Counted from the stretch's first letter, positions 44,276-54,819 are shown. The stretch: DNA of 64,000 nt from Bursaphelenchus xylophilus (GCA_904066235.2 CAJFCV020000002.1:11346001-11410000); one strand, 5' to 3'. Made by a program: numbers and translations. Notes: generated from the letters alone by a model not told the origin.

Positions 44276-47200
44276 ATGACGACGCTGAGGATAGCCCTTG
44301 TAGCGGCTTGCATCGCCCTGGCCAGCTCGGATTTTCACTACGACAATGAGATTATTGGTAAGGGGATTTTTTGGGATTACGGTAACTGAAAGTTACAGTA
44401 AGACAAAAAATTTTTTTTGTCAAGTTCATTGCTTTGAAAATGTCATATCAAACCATTAATTGGCGTATTTTACCATTTTTTCATCTTGATCCCCCCTTAC
44501 CACACCCTAGATTTTTTACCACGCCCTAAATTTTTAATTTTAAAATCAATTTTGGAGACTTTGGAAGCTATTTTTCGCATTTTTCAACTTTTTCCACTGT
44601 GGTCCCCTCTTACCACACTCTAGATTTTTTTACCACGCCCTAAATTTTTTATTTTGATGTCAATTCTGGAGACTTTGGAACCGATTTCTCACATTTTCAA
44701 ACGATTTTCACTGTGGTCCCCTCTTACCACACCCAAAAATTTTTTGCCACGCCCTCATTTTTTGATGTCAAAATGATCTCTGATGCCCATAAATTAAAAT
44801 TTTTCAAAAAAAAAATTTGTTAATACTCGTATTTTAGGCGAGCCCGAGATTGAATGCGGCTACGGCGTGGTGAACTTCAAAGTCCGCACCACCAAAGGCC
44901 AGGCGTCGCAAGTTTTCGTGAAAGGGAATTCGGACAACAAGGACTGCGTTTTCCACAACACCGGGAATGTCACCATCGACCTGAGCAAATGTAACATCCG
45001 ACGGAAGCGCGAGGTCAGCCCCACTGGAATCACATATGCCATGACTGTCATTGTTCAGCTTCATCCGGTGAGATTTCGAGTTTTTTTGATTGAAAATGAA
45101 TTTGCGGAGAGGGAAGAGTTACTCTGTCGACCGTATTTTAAAAACTTTGTTTGTTCGTTTTACGTAAATTTTTTGGTCTCCTCTTGCCATACTCAAAAAT
45201 TTTTTAACACGCCCCAAATTCAAGTGTCATTGAGATAAAAATGACTTTTAAACTACTTTTATAAAAATTTTTTAGTGGTCTCCTCTTGCCATGCCCAAAA
45301 AATTTTGTTGTTACGCCCCAAAAAATCAAGTTTTAATAGGTCTAGAAATTTATTTTGAGTCATTTTAACAAATTTTTTTATGGTCTCCCCTTGCCATACC
45401 TAAAAAAATTTTTGCCACGCCAAAAAAATTCAAGTCAGATTGGTTAGGATCTTTGAATATTCAAATTTCCCCCTTTCCATATTCAAATTCCTGCCAGCAA
45501 CCCGAAAGCATCCCGAAAATGCGGATGATTTATCGCCGCTCTCCGGAAGCCTTCGGTAAAAACATGTGAAATTAGAGGCGATCTTGACCTTGCCCACCAC
45601 CATTTGGGGGCACCTGTGCGGAACAATGGGGACGTCAATTTTCGCAAAAAAATGGAAAGGCTGCTGAAGACGACGTCCGCGCGCATAGCGTTGGTCAAGG
45701 CTGCCATGCCTGTTTTCACCCATCGCCGCGCCCGCCTCCTTGTGACATATTGACCGGCAAAAAGCACTCAACGCAAAAATTTTTGGTCCGGAGTATTTTC
45801 ATAAAGTGCGTGGACATTTTGTCGTGGTCTGCACGGTGCTAAAAAAACTCTCGTTTTGCACCGTGCATTCACTTTTTTTCGTTTTCGCACCGTGCATCGG
45901 AAATACAGCCATATTTTGGATTGCACTGTGCAAAAAAAGAAAAATGCACTGTGCGTTGGCGACAAGTGTGGGGAAAGTTTCTAAAGATGCACAGTGCGAA
46001 AACATAAGTTTAGTTTGCACTGTGCAATTTCTTGTTTTTTGCACCGTGCATCGAAATATCGCCGCGACTTTGCGTCGCCGGATTGCACAGTGCGGCTTTT
46101 TTGTGACTTGCACGGTGCGAAGAGAGAAAAATGCACCGTGCGTTGGCGACAAGCGTGGGAAAAAGTGTGAAATGCACTGTGCGAAAGGGAACAAATGTCC
46201 ATGCACTTTATAAAAATATTACTAAAACCCTAGTGTGAAAAAAACACACAAAAATAATGAAAAACAGCATAGTTATTGCAATGATAACTCTCATAAACCA
46301 CATCAACCACAATGACAATAAAAAATTTTCAGTTATTTGTCACCAAAATCGACCGCGCTTACAATGTCAACTGCTTCTACATGGAGAAGAAACAGGACGT
46401 CAATATCGAATTTGGCGTTAGTGAACTGACCACCCAGAGCATTGCTCAAGACGCTACCACACCTACTTGCACCTACACGATTCATCGGGACAGCCCGAAT
46501 GGCCCGATTATTCAGTATGGAAAGGTGGGAGATATCATCTACCACAAATGGGAGTGTCCATCGCCAATGTACAAGATGCTGCTGAGTCTGTGCAAGGCGG
46601 TTGATGGGAAGGGCAAGGAATACCCTCTGCAGGATGAGCATGGGTAAGCAAAAAAATGAAGAGGGATACTGTAATTTTTACGGGGAGAAAAAGAGATTTT
46701 TTGTCAAAAAGTGGTGTACAAAGTAAATTTTAAAAATCTCAAAAACTACATTAGCTATTTTTATAAAATTTGGAGGATAAATAGCTCAATCGTCAAGTAA
46801 GAGACATACCAAAACTTTCGACTGTAGCTGTTGATTTGGATTAGCTACAGTAATTTTTCCAAGACCCCCTAAAAATTCCCAAAACTGCAAAGCCAATCAA
46901 AAAATCGCGATTTTCTGCATAGCAATCGCAAAGTAATAATCTAAAATCATTTCCAGCTGCTCCACTGATCGTTTCCTCTTCCCCGAAGTCACCTACTCCA
47001 ACGATGTGACCACAGCGATGGTCGAAACTTCAGCCTTCAACTTCCCCGACCAAAACAATGTCGCGTTCACCTGCAAGATCCAGCTGTGCTATCAACAAGA
47101 CAATTGCGACTCCATTACTCCCCCTCGTTGTGGACACAACAAGGATAAGGATATTGAGCTCAACGGCGACTCTTTGCATGGCAACGACCTTAACGATGAC

Positions 47201-48266
47201 CAGCTAATCAGCAGTACGGTTAGCGACGAGAGAATTAGCAGCACTTCGGCGGAAAAGAGTACGGAACGAGCGTTCGCCGGAGATACCGAGGCCACAACGT
47301 TGAAGGCTACCACGACAACCACTCAGGGAACAACCACAAGTGCCAGCACCACCGGAGCGACCACAACCAAGGCCACAACAACGCAATCTTCAACGACCAA
47401 GTCTTCAACAACCACCTCCACTACAACTAGCGCTACCTCAACGACCAGCACCACCACCACAACAGCTGTGCCCGTGAAGAGCGCCAGCAGCACCAAGCTC
47501 TTCATCCCCGCCGACTTCCCGCGACCGGACGCGCTGGAAGAGGGCTCCGGCGAGGTGGACGCGTGGATGGTCAGCGACATCCCCGAAGCCAGCGAGAACC
47601 GCAACGACTCCGCCGAATCCACGCCGCCCCCAGTGCAGGTGCTCAAGAAGAACAAGAAGAGAACTCCGCAAGCTCAACGACCAATCGTCGAAGAGACTAC
47701 GACCCTTAGGGCAGCATCGCGACAACAACGCAATGCCACGCCAAGACCCAGCAACTTGTTGGACATGGACGTCACCAATGACTTGACCGTCATCGACGAC
47801 TATTTGAGTAAGTTATCAAAAAGATCTGTGGGAGATGGCCTGCATATAGTACCAGCCTGTCGGGAAAATAATGAGCACAAGGTCGCTGCGGCAATCGTGT
47901 CGCCGAAGTGAAAAGAAATTTGATTTTGCCGCGACACAATTCATTTTCTCGGCAGCGATGCTGTTTTTGGTGTAACAGAGTGCTCATTATTTTCCCGACA
48001 AACTGATTACGTGACAAAAATCCTACACATTTGAAGAAAACTAATAGCCTTCCCAACTAATCCCGCCACTTTCAGACAACGCCGAGCAAGCTACGCAGGC
48101 CCAGAAGCAGGTGTACCGCGACCTGAACGAGACGCCGTTCGGGCGTGGCGTGTGCTTCTCGCCGGTCGCCCTGCTGTGCGGCGTGCTGCTGATCCTCCTC
48201 CTCTTCGTCAGTGTCATTTTCGTGCTGTTCCGCAGTCGTCGCAGCAGCAAGTACTACGGAGCTTGA
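44276..48266 (+). CDS. ZP-domain (cuticlin-like) type I membrane protein
   Basis: Five exons (44,276-44,357; 44,838-45,067; 46,333-46,643; 46,957-47,807; 48,076-48,266) give 554 residues. Residues 1-18 are a signal peptide. A ZP domain runs from about residue 30 to 250, starting GEPEIECGYGVVNFKV and including DNKDCVF, YNVNCFY, PTCTYTIHR, KWECPS, GCSTDRFLFP and FTCKIQLCY with the expected cysteines. A Thr/Ser-rich mucin-like linker spans about 300-385. A basic KKNKKR site could be the furin-type cleavage site. One membrane helix lies near residues 520-540 with a short RSRRSSKYYGA tail. Such proteins polymerise in apical matrix and cuticle. Introns 1 and 2 share a private repeat; intron 2 holds a GCAC element and intron 4 a family A MITE. 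AATAAA at about 48,604. Confidence 0.93.
44480..45440. repeat. gene-private intronic repeat in ZP introns 1 and 2
   Basis: Units of the type ggtcccctcttaccacaccc followed by ccacgccctaaattttt recur at about 44,495, 44,603 and 44,717 in intron 1, and at about 45,177, 45,270 and 45,380 in intron 2. Exon 2 lies between them. Spacing is roughly 95-115 bp. Confidence 0.8.
45794..46218. mobile_element. TIR-bounded element whose interior is a GCACNGTGC array
   Basis: Terminal inverted repeats of about 28 bp read tattttcataaagtgcgtgg at the left and the inverse at the right (ccatgcactttataaaaata). The 425-bp interior contains 12 GCACNGTGC copies with A, T, C and G centres. It lies in intron 2 of the ZP gene. 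Confidence 0.88.
47850..48007. mobile_element. MITE family A in ZP intron 4
   Basis: Left end accagcctgtcgggaaaata, right end attattttcccgacaaactg. It makes up 158 of the 268 bases of the intron. Confidence 0.85.
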
Positions 48267-48639
48267 ACTGTTAGTGATTTTTTCGTCGAAATCTGTGATT
48301 TTTCCCCAAAAAATCGCCAACTTTTGCCCCGAATTTGAAGTTTCCTCGAATTTCTAGCCTTATACATATTCACAATGCAACTGGTATCGTCTTGTGATCA
48401 CATGAAAAGTTACACTTGCCGTCTAAATCTCTTTTCGCAAAGGTTTAATTTAACTTAACATTCCCGTTTCTTTCCACCAACAGACGTCTTTAAAAGGCCC
48501 CCCTTCCGCATCTCCTAATATAATATAATAAGTCGCAACTCGGACTAATAATGTTAATTTTTCTTTTCCTTGCAATTTGCTTGTTAATATTATTTATCGC
48601 CAAATAAAGTTTTCGAACTAACGTCGGCGGTGGGTGGAT

Positions 48640-49055
48640 GATGTATGTGTTCAGGAAAAGGTCAAAGAATCCAACTCAAGTCCAAACGGTTCATACTGAC
48701 TCAGATTGAATTTGGCGATGCTCACTGTGAAAAAAAGCAAAGCTCAATTTGCCCTGTGCAAAAGGTTTTTTGGGTTTAACGTAAGTTTGACGAAATCTGA
48801 CGGCATATCGCAAAAAGCCTGTCAAAGAAAGGGCGCTACAAAAGATTCCATCTCTGAACAATTTCTACAGAGCAATCAACAGGTGAATTTTATTGGAGGT
48901 CTATGAAAAAGGTTGTCTGAGAGCATTTGAGAGTACTGTGCTTTATGAATAAGTTATGGGTTGAGCGGTCAGGTGTAATGAGATTGGATTGGTTAAGAAT
49001 CAAGTTGGAGAGAGTACGTAAAATCGTCTTGCCAGTCCGTTCCTACAAAAAACTC
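48640..49055. other. intergenic, nothing recognised
   Basis: Spacer after the ZP gene. A single degenerate gccctgtgc is the only palindrome-like word. No supported exon. Confidence 0.45.
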
Positions 49056-49059
49056 TAGT

Positions 49060-49209
49060 TATCAGTGTGTCGGGAAAATAAGGCGAAAAATTTTGGTTGC
49101 TTGTGTCATTGAAGTGAAAAGAAATTTGTTTTGTCGCGAGACAATTTATTTTCTGAGATGTCATTTTCGACGGGAAAACAGTGTTCATTATTCCCCCGAT
49201 AGACTGATA
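49060..49209. mobile_element. MITE family A copy
   Basis: Left end tatcagtgtgtcgggaaaat, right end ttattcccccgatagactga. The interior gtgaaaagaaatttgttttg is typical of the family. Confidence 0.8.
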
Positions 49210-49526
49210 AAATTGCTAAGGGCCTTGGATACGCCTTAGGAATCAAAAAATGAATCTAATTTTGGGCCAAACCATCAAAATCTGAGCGTTTTACTTGGAA
49301 TACGGTACTTTACCAGTGACTTTAAAACATGCAAGCAATGTACGATTGATTCTATGGAATTCCACGTATGTCTCAAAAGTCATTCTAATTAAATTTTCTT
49401 GGTGTCTTAAACGACTCTGCGCATAATAATTCACCTGGCCCTCTGAACAGTATTCAGTCCTTTTCTGGAGTCCGGTTTGGTTGTACTTTTACCAAAGAGT
49501 GTTTGAGGCTTTACCGAAAAGTAACA

Positions 49527-49925
49527 CTATAAGTTAGCCGGGAAAATAATGAGCACGCTTTGGGGGATTTGCGGTTGATCTAGAGGACACAGTCCGGGAA
49601 ACGGTGGTTGAGGTAAGCATAGCGGCCAGTCGGGGCAATTATCAGTATGTCGCTTGGTGATTTCCAGCGCTGCATTGTTGCGAGTGGAGTAGCACACTGT
49701 GGTACGCCGGAGGAAGATCCAGTTATAACTGGCGATAAATACCATTGTTTGGCTTTTGCCGACTCCGGGAAGACCCTAAAAATGAGAAAATCATATACCA
49801 CAGAAAATGCTTACATTAAAGCAGGTGACGGTGTGTTGGTAGGCTTCGAACACATCGTTGAGCTGGCTCTCAGAGAGTCGGTGTCGCTCCGGGAGCAGGT
49901 CGTTGAACCATGTCAGCATTGGCAT
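49527..49925 (-). pseudogene. fragment of an SF1 (Upf1-like) helicase gene
   Basis: Two exons, 49,815-49,925 and 49,527-49,775, join in phase 0 across a 39-bp intron to 119 residues. The second exon opens with GLPGVGKSQTM, a P-loop (Walker A), and continues RRTTVCYSTRNNAALEITKR, matching motif Ia of superfamily 1 helicases (the vlvcapSNaAvdei pattern). Everything after motif Ia is missing: no DEAD-type Walker B and no C-terminal RecA domain. The reading frame ends inside a family A MITE terminal repeat, which supplies the last codons (SVLIIFP). A truncated gene or gene copy is the simplest reading. Confidence 0.7.
49529..49556. mobile_element. lone MITE family A terminal repeat
   Basis: aagttagccgggaaaataat followed by gagcac is a family A left end. 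No matching right end lies nearby. It marks the break point of the helicase fragment. Confidence 0.7.
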
Positions 49926-50169
49926 AGTGGCAATTGGTCACAGTCCAGCAAAGTCGGACAAAATGTTCCGACTTTGCCCGAAATTGACCATGAATTCTCC
50001 AAGTGTTGACAGCCTGAATTATTCATAATCTGAGCTCAATTTGCTGAAATCAGTTCACAAAACGGTTAACAAAAATTCTATTCATTTTTGCGTGAACTCT
50101 ATTTGCAGAATTGTTCATTTCACTTTCTGAACCTTATTTCGCAAACCATTTTCAAAGTTGCTCCGGAAT

Positions 50170-50575
50170 TTAGATTCTCAGCCGCTTATATCACTTCTTG
50201 AAAGTTTTAACTCGCGGTTTGCAGGAGCAACCGAAATATTCAGCGATCATTGCGGGAAAGAGAGTACGCCTAACACGGCGGATACTCAGAGATAAAAACA
50301 CTTTTTGGCCACATAATTCCCAGTTTCCTGCGGAAAAATTTGATTTTTTCGTGGAAACATTAGATTCTACGGTAAAAATCTGTATAAAGCTTTCACGCCA
50401 AAATTCGGAAAAAAAGAGTTACATTTTTGTCCTCTTTAAGCCTAAAAATCCCGGTCGTTGCTGTAAGGCGCGAGTCGCGAGTTAGAAGCCACACATATGT
50501 CTTAATAAAGTTATACTAAATTTGTGCCAAGTCTCAACAAAATCTGGGCGTCGCACTTGAAGCTCCACCCTGTAA
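50170..50575. mobile_element. decayed family C element
   Basis: Contains tgaaagttttaactcgcggt, agagagtacgcctaa and ctgggcgtcgcacttgaagc near the right end. Both arms are recognisable. Confidence 0.65.
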
Positions 50576-50685
50576 GTGTGTTTATCTCTTGGTCTTATGT
50601 CAGCATTTTCACATGCCTACCTGCGTCTTTTTGAATACAAAAAAAATCAAGTCTCTGACATTACAATTCCGGAGTCTATGACATT

Positions 50686-50734
50686 ACAACACGTACAAAA
50701 CAGTGCACAAAATGCACTGTTTTGTACGTGTTGT
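50686..50734. other. perfect 22-bp hairpin with 5-base loop
   Basis: Arm 50,686-50,707 is exactly complementary to 50,713-50,734; the loop is caaaa. Each arm ends at the loop with cagtgca or tgcactg, a half of the GCAC palindrome. Either strand could fold if transcribed. Confidence 0.9.
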
Positions 50735-50869
50735 TCGACGAGACTACAAAATCTTAGCTTGGCCACATTTCATCCAAGGGACATTTCATGTGCTGCCATA
50801 ACTGTAATTCACTTTCCGTGAAAAGTCAATTATTTTCTTCAAGTTAACGTTGTAAAGCTTTGCAATTTT

Positions 50870-51640
50870 ATTAGGTTGATGCAAAAGGAATTGCGGATTT
50901 TTTAATTTATTCGTATTTTTTTATAGGATAGCTCAATTTAAAAATGGAAAAAGGTACATAGTAGTAAATTTTAAGGGGATTTTTTCTGTATATGTGCTAT
51001 TCTTATAAAAGTTATCAAACGTTACCATAAGTTACCACGAAAGTACCCTAAACATGTTAGTATATTTTAAACCAATTTTTATACATATTGTTTTGCGGCT
51101 TTATCCATTTTTGAAAATATTTTGATAAAATATGTTATATTCTATCAAAAAACAAAAAAACCCCCATTTTTGGCAAAGCGTTAAAACGCTATCCCAAAAA
51201 TTCAAATTTCAGCAAATTTTACAAATCGTGTCATATCTTTTTTTAATAAGTCCAAAATAAAAAATTCTTTTTGCTTTCGATTAGTAACAACATTTTTAAG
51301 ATCTTTGTGGCAAAAAACATCAAAATCAAAAAAATTTTTTTTTTTTGACATTTTTTGACCAAAAAATAAAATTCAAGATTTTTTGTACCGTGCCATTTTT
51401 ATTGACAAGGAGAGTACAATAGTACATGTATATGCACTTATTTAAATGTGGTTTTGAGTTATGTATATGCCGAGAAATTACCCTATGGCCTGAATGATTC
51501 ACTAGGAGAGTCGTGAGCTGTTTGTTAGGTCAGGTCGTCACGAAACTCGTGACCTAGGTCGTGAGCACGGTCAGGGTGGTAGTAACCAAAACTACCGTCA
51601 TACCGCAGTATTTTAGTTGTGACATATTTCAGCCAGGATG
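50870..51640. other. AT-rich upstream region of the serpentine receptor gene
   Basis: Poly-A/T tracts and no exon. A cluster of cgtgacctaggtcgtgagca and gtcgtgag words at about 51,510-51,570 includes an imperfect palindrome acgagtttcgtgac. Probably holds the promoter, by position. Confidence 0.4.
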
Positions 51641-51646
51641 CGCTAA

Positions 51647-54600
51647 ATGTCGCCAGAAGCGTTCTCGGTATGCTGTTACATTATCGGCGCAATCTCCGTC
51701 TTTCTAAATGGGCTTACTGTATACCTTATCATCAGCCAAAGCACCTCCGACATTCGGGGCTATCGCGTTTACCTATTGAACTTTACAGTAAGTAATGCAA
51801 AGCGTATATGCTATGCAACTAATTTTCCTTCAGATCACCGACCTAATCTTCAGTATTCTACTGTCGTTTTTACTGCAGCCAATCCCCGTGATACCCGGTG
51901 GAGGAGCACTTATTGCAGGGCTCACAAAGTACACCGGCAATGGATATGCGGGACATTGTGTGGTAAAGGAGAGAATATTAATATTATACAGTGGCGGGCC
52001 TGATCCAATGGCAAAAAAGATTTCATTTTGCATCCGTAAAGTACCAAAAAATGTACCAAATTGCCTCCCTTTCCAAGTAAAAAAAACTCCGATGCCCTTT
52101 AAAACAGAGTTTTCCAATTGGAGAGGGAGGCATTTTGCTACATTTTTTGATACTTCCCTTATGCAATATGGAACGTTTTATGCCACTAGAACATGCCCGT
52201 CACTGTATATATCAGTCTGTTGGGAGAATAGTGGCGGGTCGTCGCAGAAAACTTTTTTGCATCGCTAATCAGCGACTTCCCGACGCGACGATTCCACATT
52301 ATTTTTGCCGCGAGATTGATATTGCGTCTAGACAGCAATTGGATGCGTTTTTCCCCTTTCCGGCCTGCAAAAATCCCCGTAATCCATGATTTTTTTCAGT
52401 TCTCTCTGATCGCCTTGGTATTCGCGCACTCAATTGTCAGCCTCAACTACTGTTTCATCTACCGCTTCGCCAGTTTGATGGACGTGCGAGCCAAGCAGAT
52501 GCTGGAAAAGCGCTGGTACAAAAGCCTGCTGATTGGGTCGGGCGAAATGATTTGTTTCGGGATTGCGATGCTCATCTATGACATGCGAGTGGAGGACGAG
52601 GTGAGAAAAAGAACAGGCTTGAAAGTTCCTTTTATAGACCACAAGAACTATCAGTTTGTCGGGGAAATAATGAGCATTCTGTCGCATCGAAAATCGAATC
52701 GCTGATGAGAAAAGGAATTGTGTCGCGGTAAAATCAAATTGCTTTTCACTTCGGCGACGCGATCGGCAGAGCGACATTGTGAAATTATGCATATTATTTT
52801 CCCGACAGACTGATAAAAAAGCTTCAAAATAATATTGGCACGTGAGAAACAAGATTTTGAGAAACTAGAACGACAAAATATGGAATTACAGATTCCGAAT
52901 TTAATTTTAGAATAAAAGATTAAATTATAAAAAATAATAAAATTTTCAGGTGTTCCGAAACAACACCATCGTCCGCTTCCCATACCAAGAACACTTGTTC
53001 GATGGAGCGGTAAGTGGATTACTGTAGTTTGAGCAGTCAAAACATATCAATTCCAGAAATTCTCAGCTCGTGCTTTGCAAGCTAGCGGAGATATTGAACC
53101 ATCTTTGCGGCCGAGAGAGCACGCGAAATAAGGAGAGCGGACAGCGAGAAAAACACGTTTTTACCTATCTTTGCGATTCCACAAAAAATCAAGTTTCTCC
53201 GCACGAAACTGGCAAAGATATGGCCAAATCGTGTTTTCTCACTGGCCGCTCTCTGCATTTCACAAACTTTCTCGTCAAAGATAGTTGAATATCTCGGCTC
53301 ACCCTTCAAAGTGCGGGCTAAAACTTTCAGGAATGAGAATGTGGCCTATGTCCAATAATTGATATATAATTAATTTAAATTTAAAGCGAATCTGAAGGTC
53401 GCACTTGGAACACTTGCCTTGTAAACAAACCTCAACTTTCAGGTCTGGTACGGCTACGACTACAAGGAGAGTCCTCACGCCAACATCTTCCTCGTCACCG
53501 CCTTAACGCTGGCCCCACTCTCGTGCGGCTACAACTTTCTGTGCGCTTTTATCATCGTCGCCAAACTGCATTACCATCGCCGCCGGCTGACGCAACGCAC
53601 CTACAACCTGCACTTGAAGTTGATGCTGGCGCTGCTGATTCAGACCACAGCGCCGTTGGTTTTGTTTATCACGCCGATCAGTTATGTTTTTGCGTCCGCA
53701 TTTTTTCTGGTCAAGGGAGCGTTGACGGTAATTTTTTTATTATTTTTTATAGAACAAAAAAGTTTTTTCCTCTTCAAAAACGCAAAATTTTTGGCAATTT
53801 TAAATCTAAAATTTCTTTGTCCTGTTAATAAAACCTTGGCAAAAATTTATCCAATTTTTTTCCAACACATATGCAACACTCCTACTTCGCAATTTTGCTG
53901 AAACGACCGAGATTTTTAGACCAAAAGTCGGAAAAATGCGAAATTTTTTTGCAAATTTTGGCACGAAAAGTTTCATCCCTATTTCTGCCACAGAAGGTAA
54001 TGTTTCAACAAAAAATCAATTTTTTCCATGCGAAACTACCAAAGGCTGAGGCCAAAAAGCGCTTTTCTCTGACCGCACTCCGCATTTCGCGTGCTCTCTC
54101 GGCGGCAAAGACCGTCAAATATCTCGGCTCTCTCTTCAAAAGCGATGAGATCAGTTTCCCCGGAGCCTTCAGCATGTTCCGTTGTGGTCTAGTGGTTAGG
54201 ATTTGCGGCTCTCACCCGCAAGGCCCGGGTTCGATTCCCGGCAACGGAAGGAGATGTTTTTGGCGATTCAACAGTAAAATAGTCGAATTCCTGATAAGCT
54301 TTTGATCTCATGTTACGTGAAAAGGACGTGGCTCGCTATTTTACGAAATTTTTGGCTATCAAACGTACCGTGACGGACCTGATCCAGTGGCAAAAACGTA
54401 TCATTTTGCGTTCGAAAAGTATCAAAACAGGGAGCCCTCCAAAACGGAGGTATTTTCCTACACTTTTTGATACTTCCCGAATGCAAAATGGTACGTTTAT
54501 GCCACTGGATCATAACTTTCCCTTCCATCTATCGCACAGCGCAGTCCAAAAAAAGAACAAAAAAATAAAAAATGTCGAATTTCAACTCAAATTTACTTCG

Positions 54601-54819
54601 ATTTCACCACAATCCTCCATTTTTCAGAACGAAACCATCCGTTATTTACCGGTTCTCGCCCTGGCCCTGCATCCAATCATCAACCCGTTGGTCACAATTT
54701 TCTTTATCGCGCCTTATCGCAACGCCATCCTGGGACGAATTCCCAGCAAACGAAGGGCACCAGTCCCACGGTCACTGTCACAGTCTCACAGTACGTGTAA
54801 CTTATATTACAATCCTTGA
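51647..54819 (+). CDS. serpentine (7TM) chemoreceptor, str/srh-like superfamily
   Basis: Six exons (51,647-51,787; 51,834-51,962; 52,400-52,600; 52,950-53,009; 53,443-53,727; 54,628-54,819), all joined in phase 0, give 335 residues. Seven hydrophobic segments fall near residues 8-30, 48-66, 91-113, 128-147, 190-219, 235-262 and 277-302. TM3 ends with CFIYRFASL, and TM7 is followed by APYRNAILG, both typical of nematode serpentine receptors. The tail is short and basic. Such receptors sit in ciliated sensory neurons and detect odorants or pheromones; the ligand is unknown. Subfamily assignment is tentative. Introns 2-5 are loaded with inverted-repeat elements, and intron 5 contains a tRNA-Glu gene in the same orientation. 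Confidence 0.88.
51988..52207. mobile_element. MITE family B in receptor intron 2
   Basis: Ends tacagtggcgggcctgatcc and gcccgtcactgta, flanked by TA. The arms contain aaatgcctccctttcc and its inverse. Confidence 0.85.
52209..52321. mobile_element. MITE family A directly abutting a family B copy
   Basis: The left end tatcagtctgttgggagaat starts at the last bases of the family B element. The right end is diverged (attatttttgccgcgagatt). Confidence 0.75.
52649..52814. mobile_element. MITE family A in receptor intron 3
   Basis: Ends tatcagtttgtcggggaaat and attattttcccgacagactg, with the gagcattctgtcgcatcgaa interior. Confidence 0.87.
53046..53425. mobile_element. family C element in receptor intron 4
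   Basis: Inverted halves meet near 53,200. Words ctttgcggccgagagagcac and aaagtgcgggctaaaac are present, and the right edge is tcgcacttggaacacttgcc. Confidence 0.7.
53880..54160. repeat. family C element part in receptor intron 5
   Basis: Words aacgaccgagatttttagac, gcatttcgcgtgctctctcg and aaatatctcggctctc are present. It runs directly into the 5' flank of the tRNA gene. Confidence 0.65.
54178..54249 (+). tRNA. tRNA-Glu (anticodon CTC), nested in an intron
   Basis: Identical over the mature sequence to the copy at 40,534-40,605: acceptor stem TCCGTTG/CAACGGA, anticodon loop CTCTCAC, T arm CCGGGTTCGATTCCCGG. It lies in intron 5 of the serpentine receptor on the same strand. The 5' flank (gatcagtttcc) and 3' flank (agtaaaatag) also resemble those of the other copy, so flank and gene were duplicated together. 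Confidence 0.97.
54368..54515. mobile_element. MITE family B, short copy in receptor intron 5
   Basis: Begins gtgacggacctgatccagtg and ends ccactggatca. The arms carry ccgaatgcaaaatggtacg and the inverse. Confidence 0.82.

Noticed and set aside
47006..47911. Extension of ZP exon 4 past 47,807 to the stop in the following MITE
   Set aside because: The frame past the gtaagt donor runs into a family A MITE. Splicing to 48,076 adds the membrane helix and tail expected for this family.
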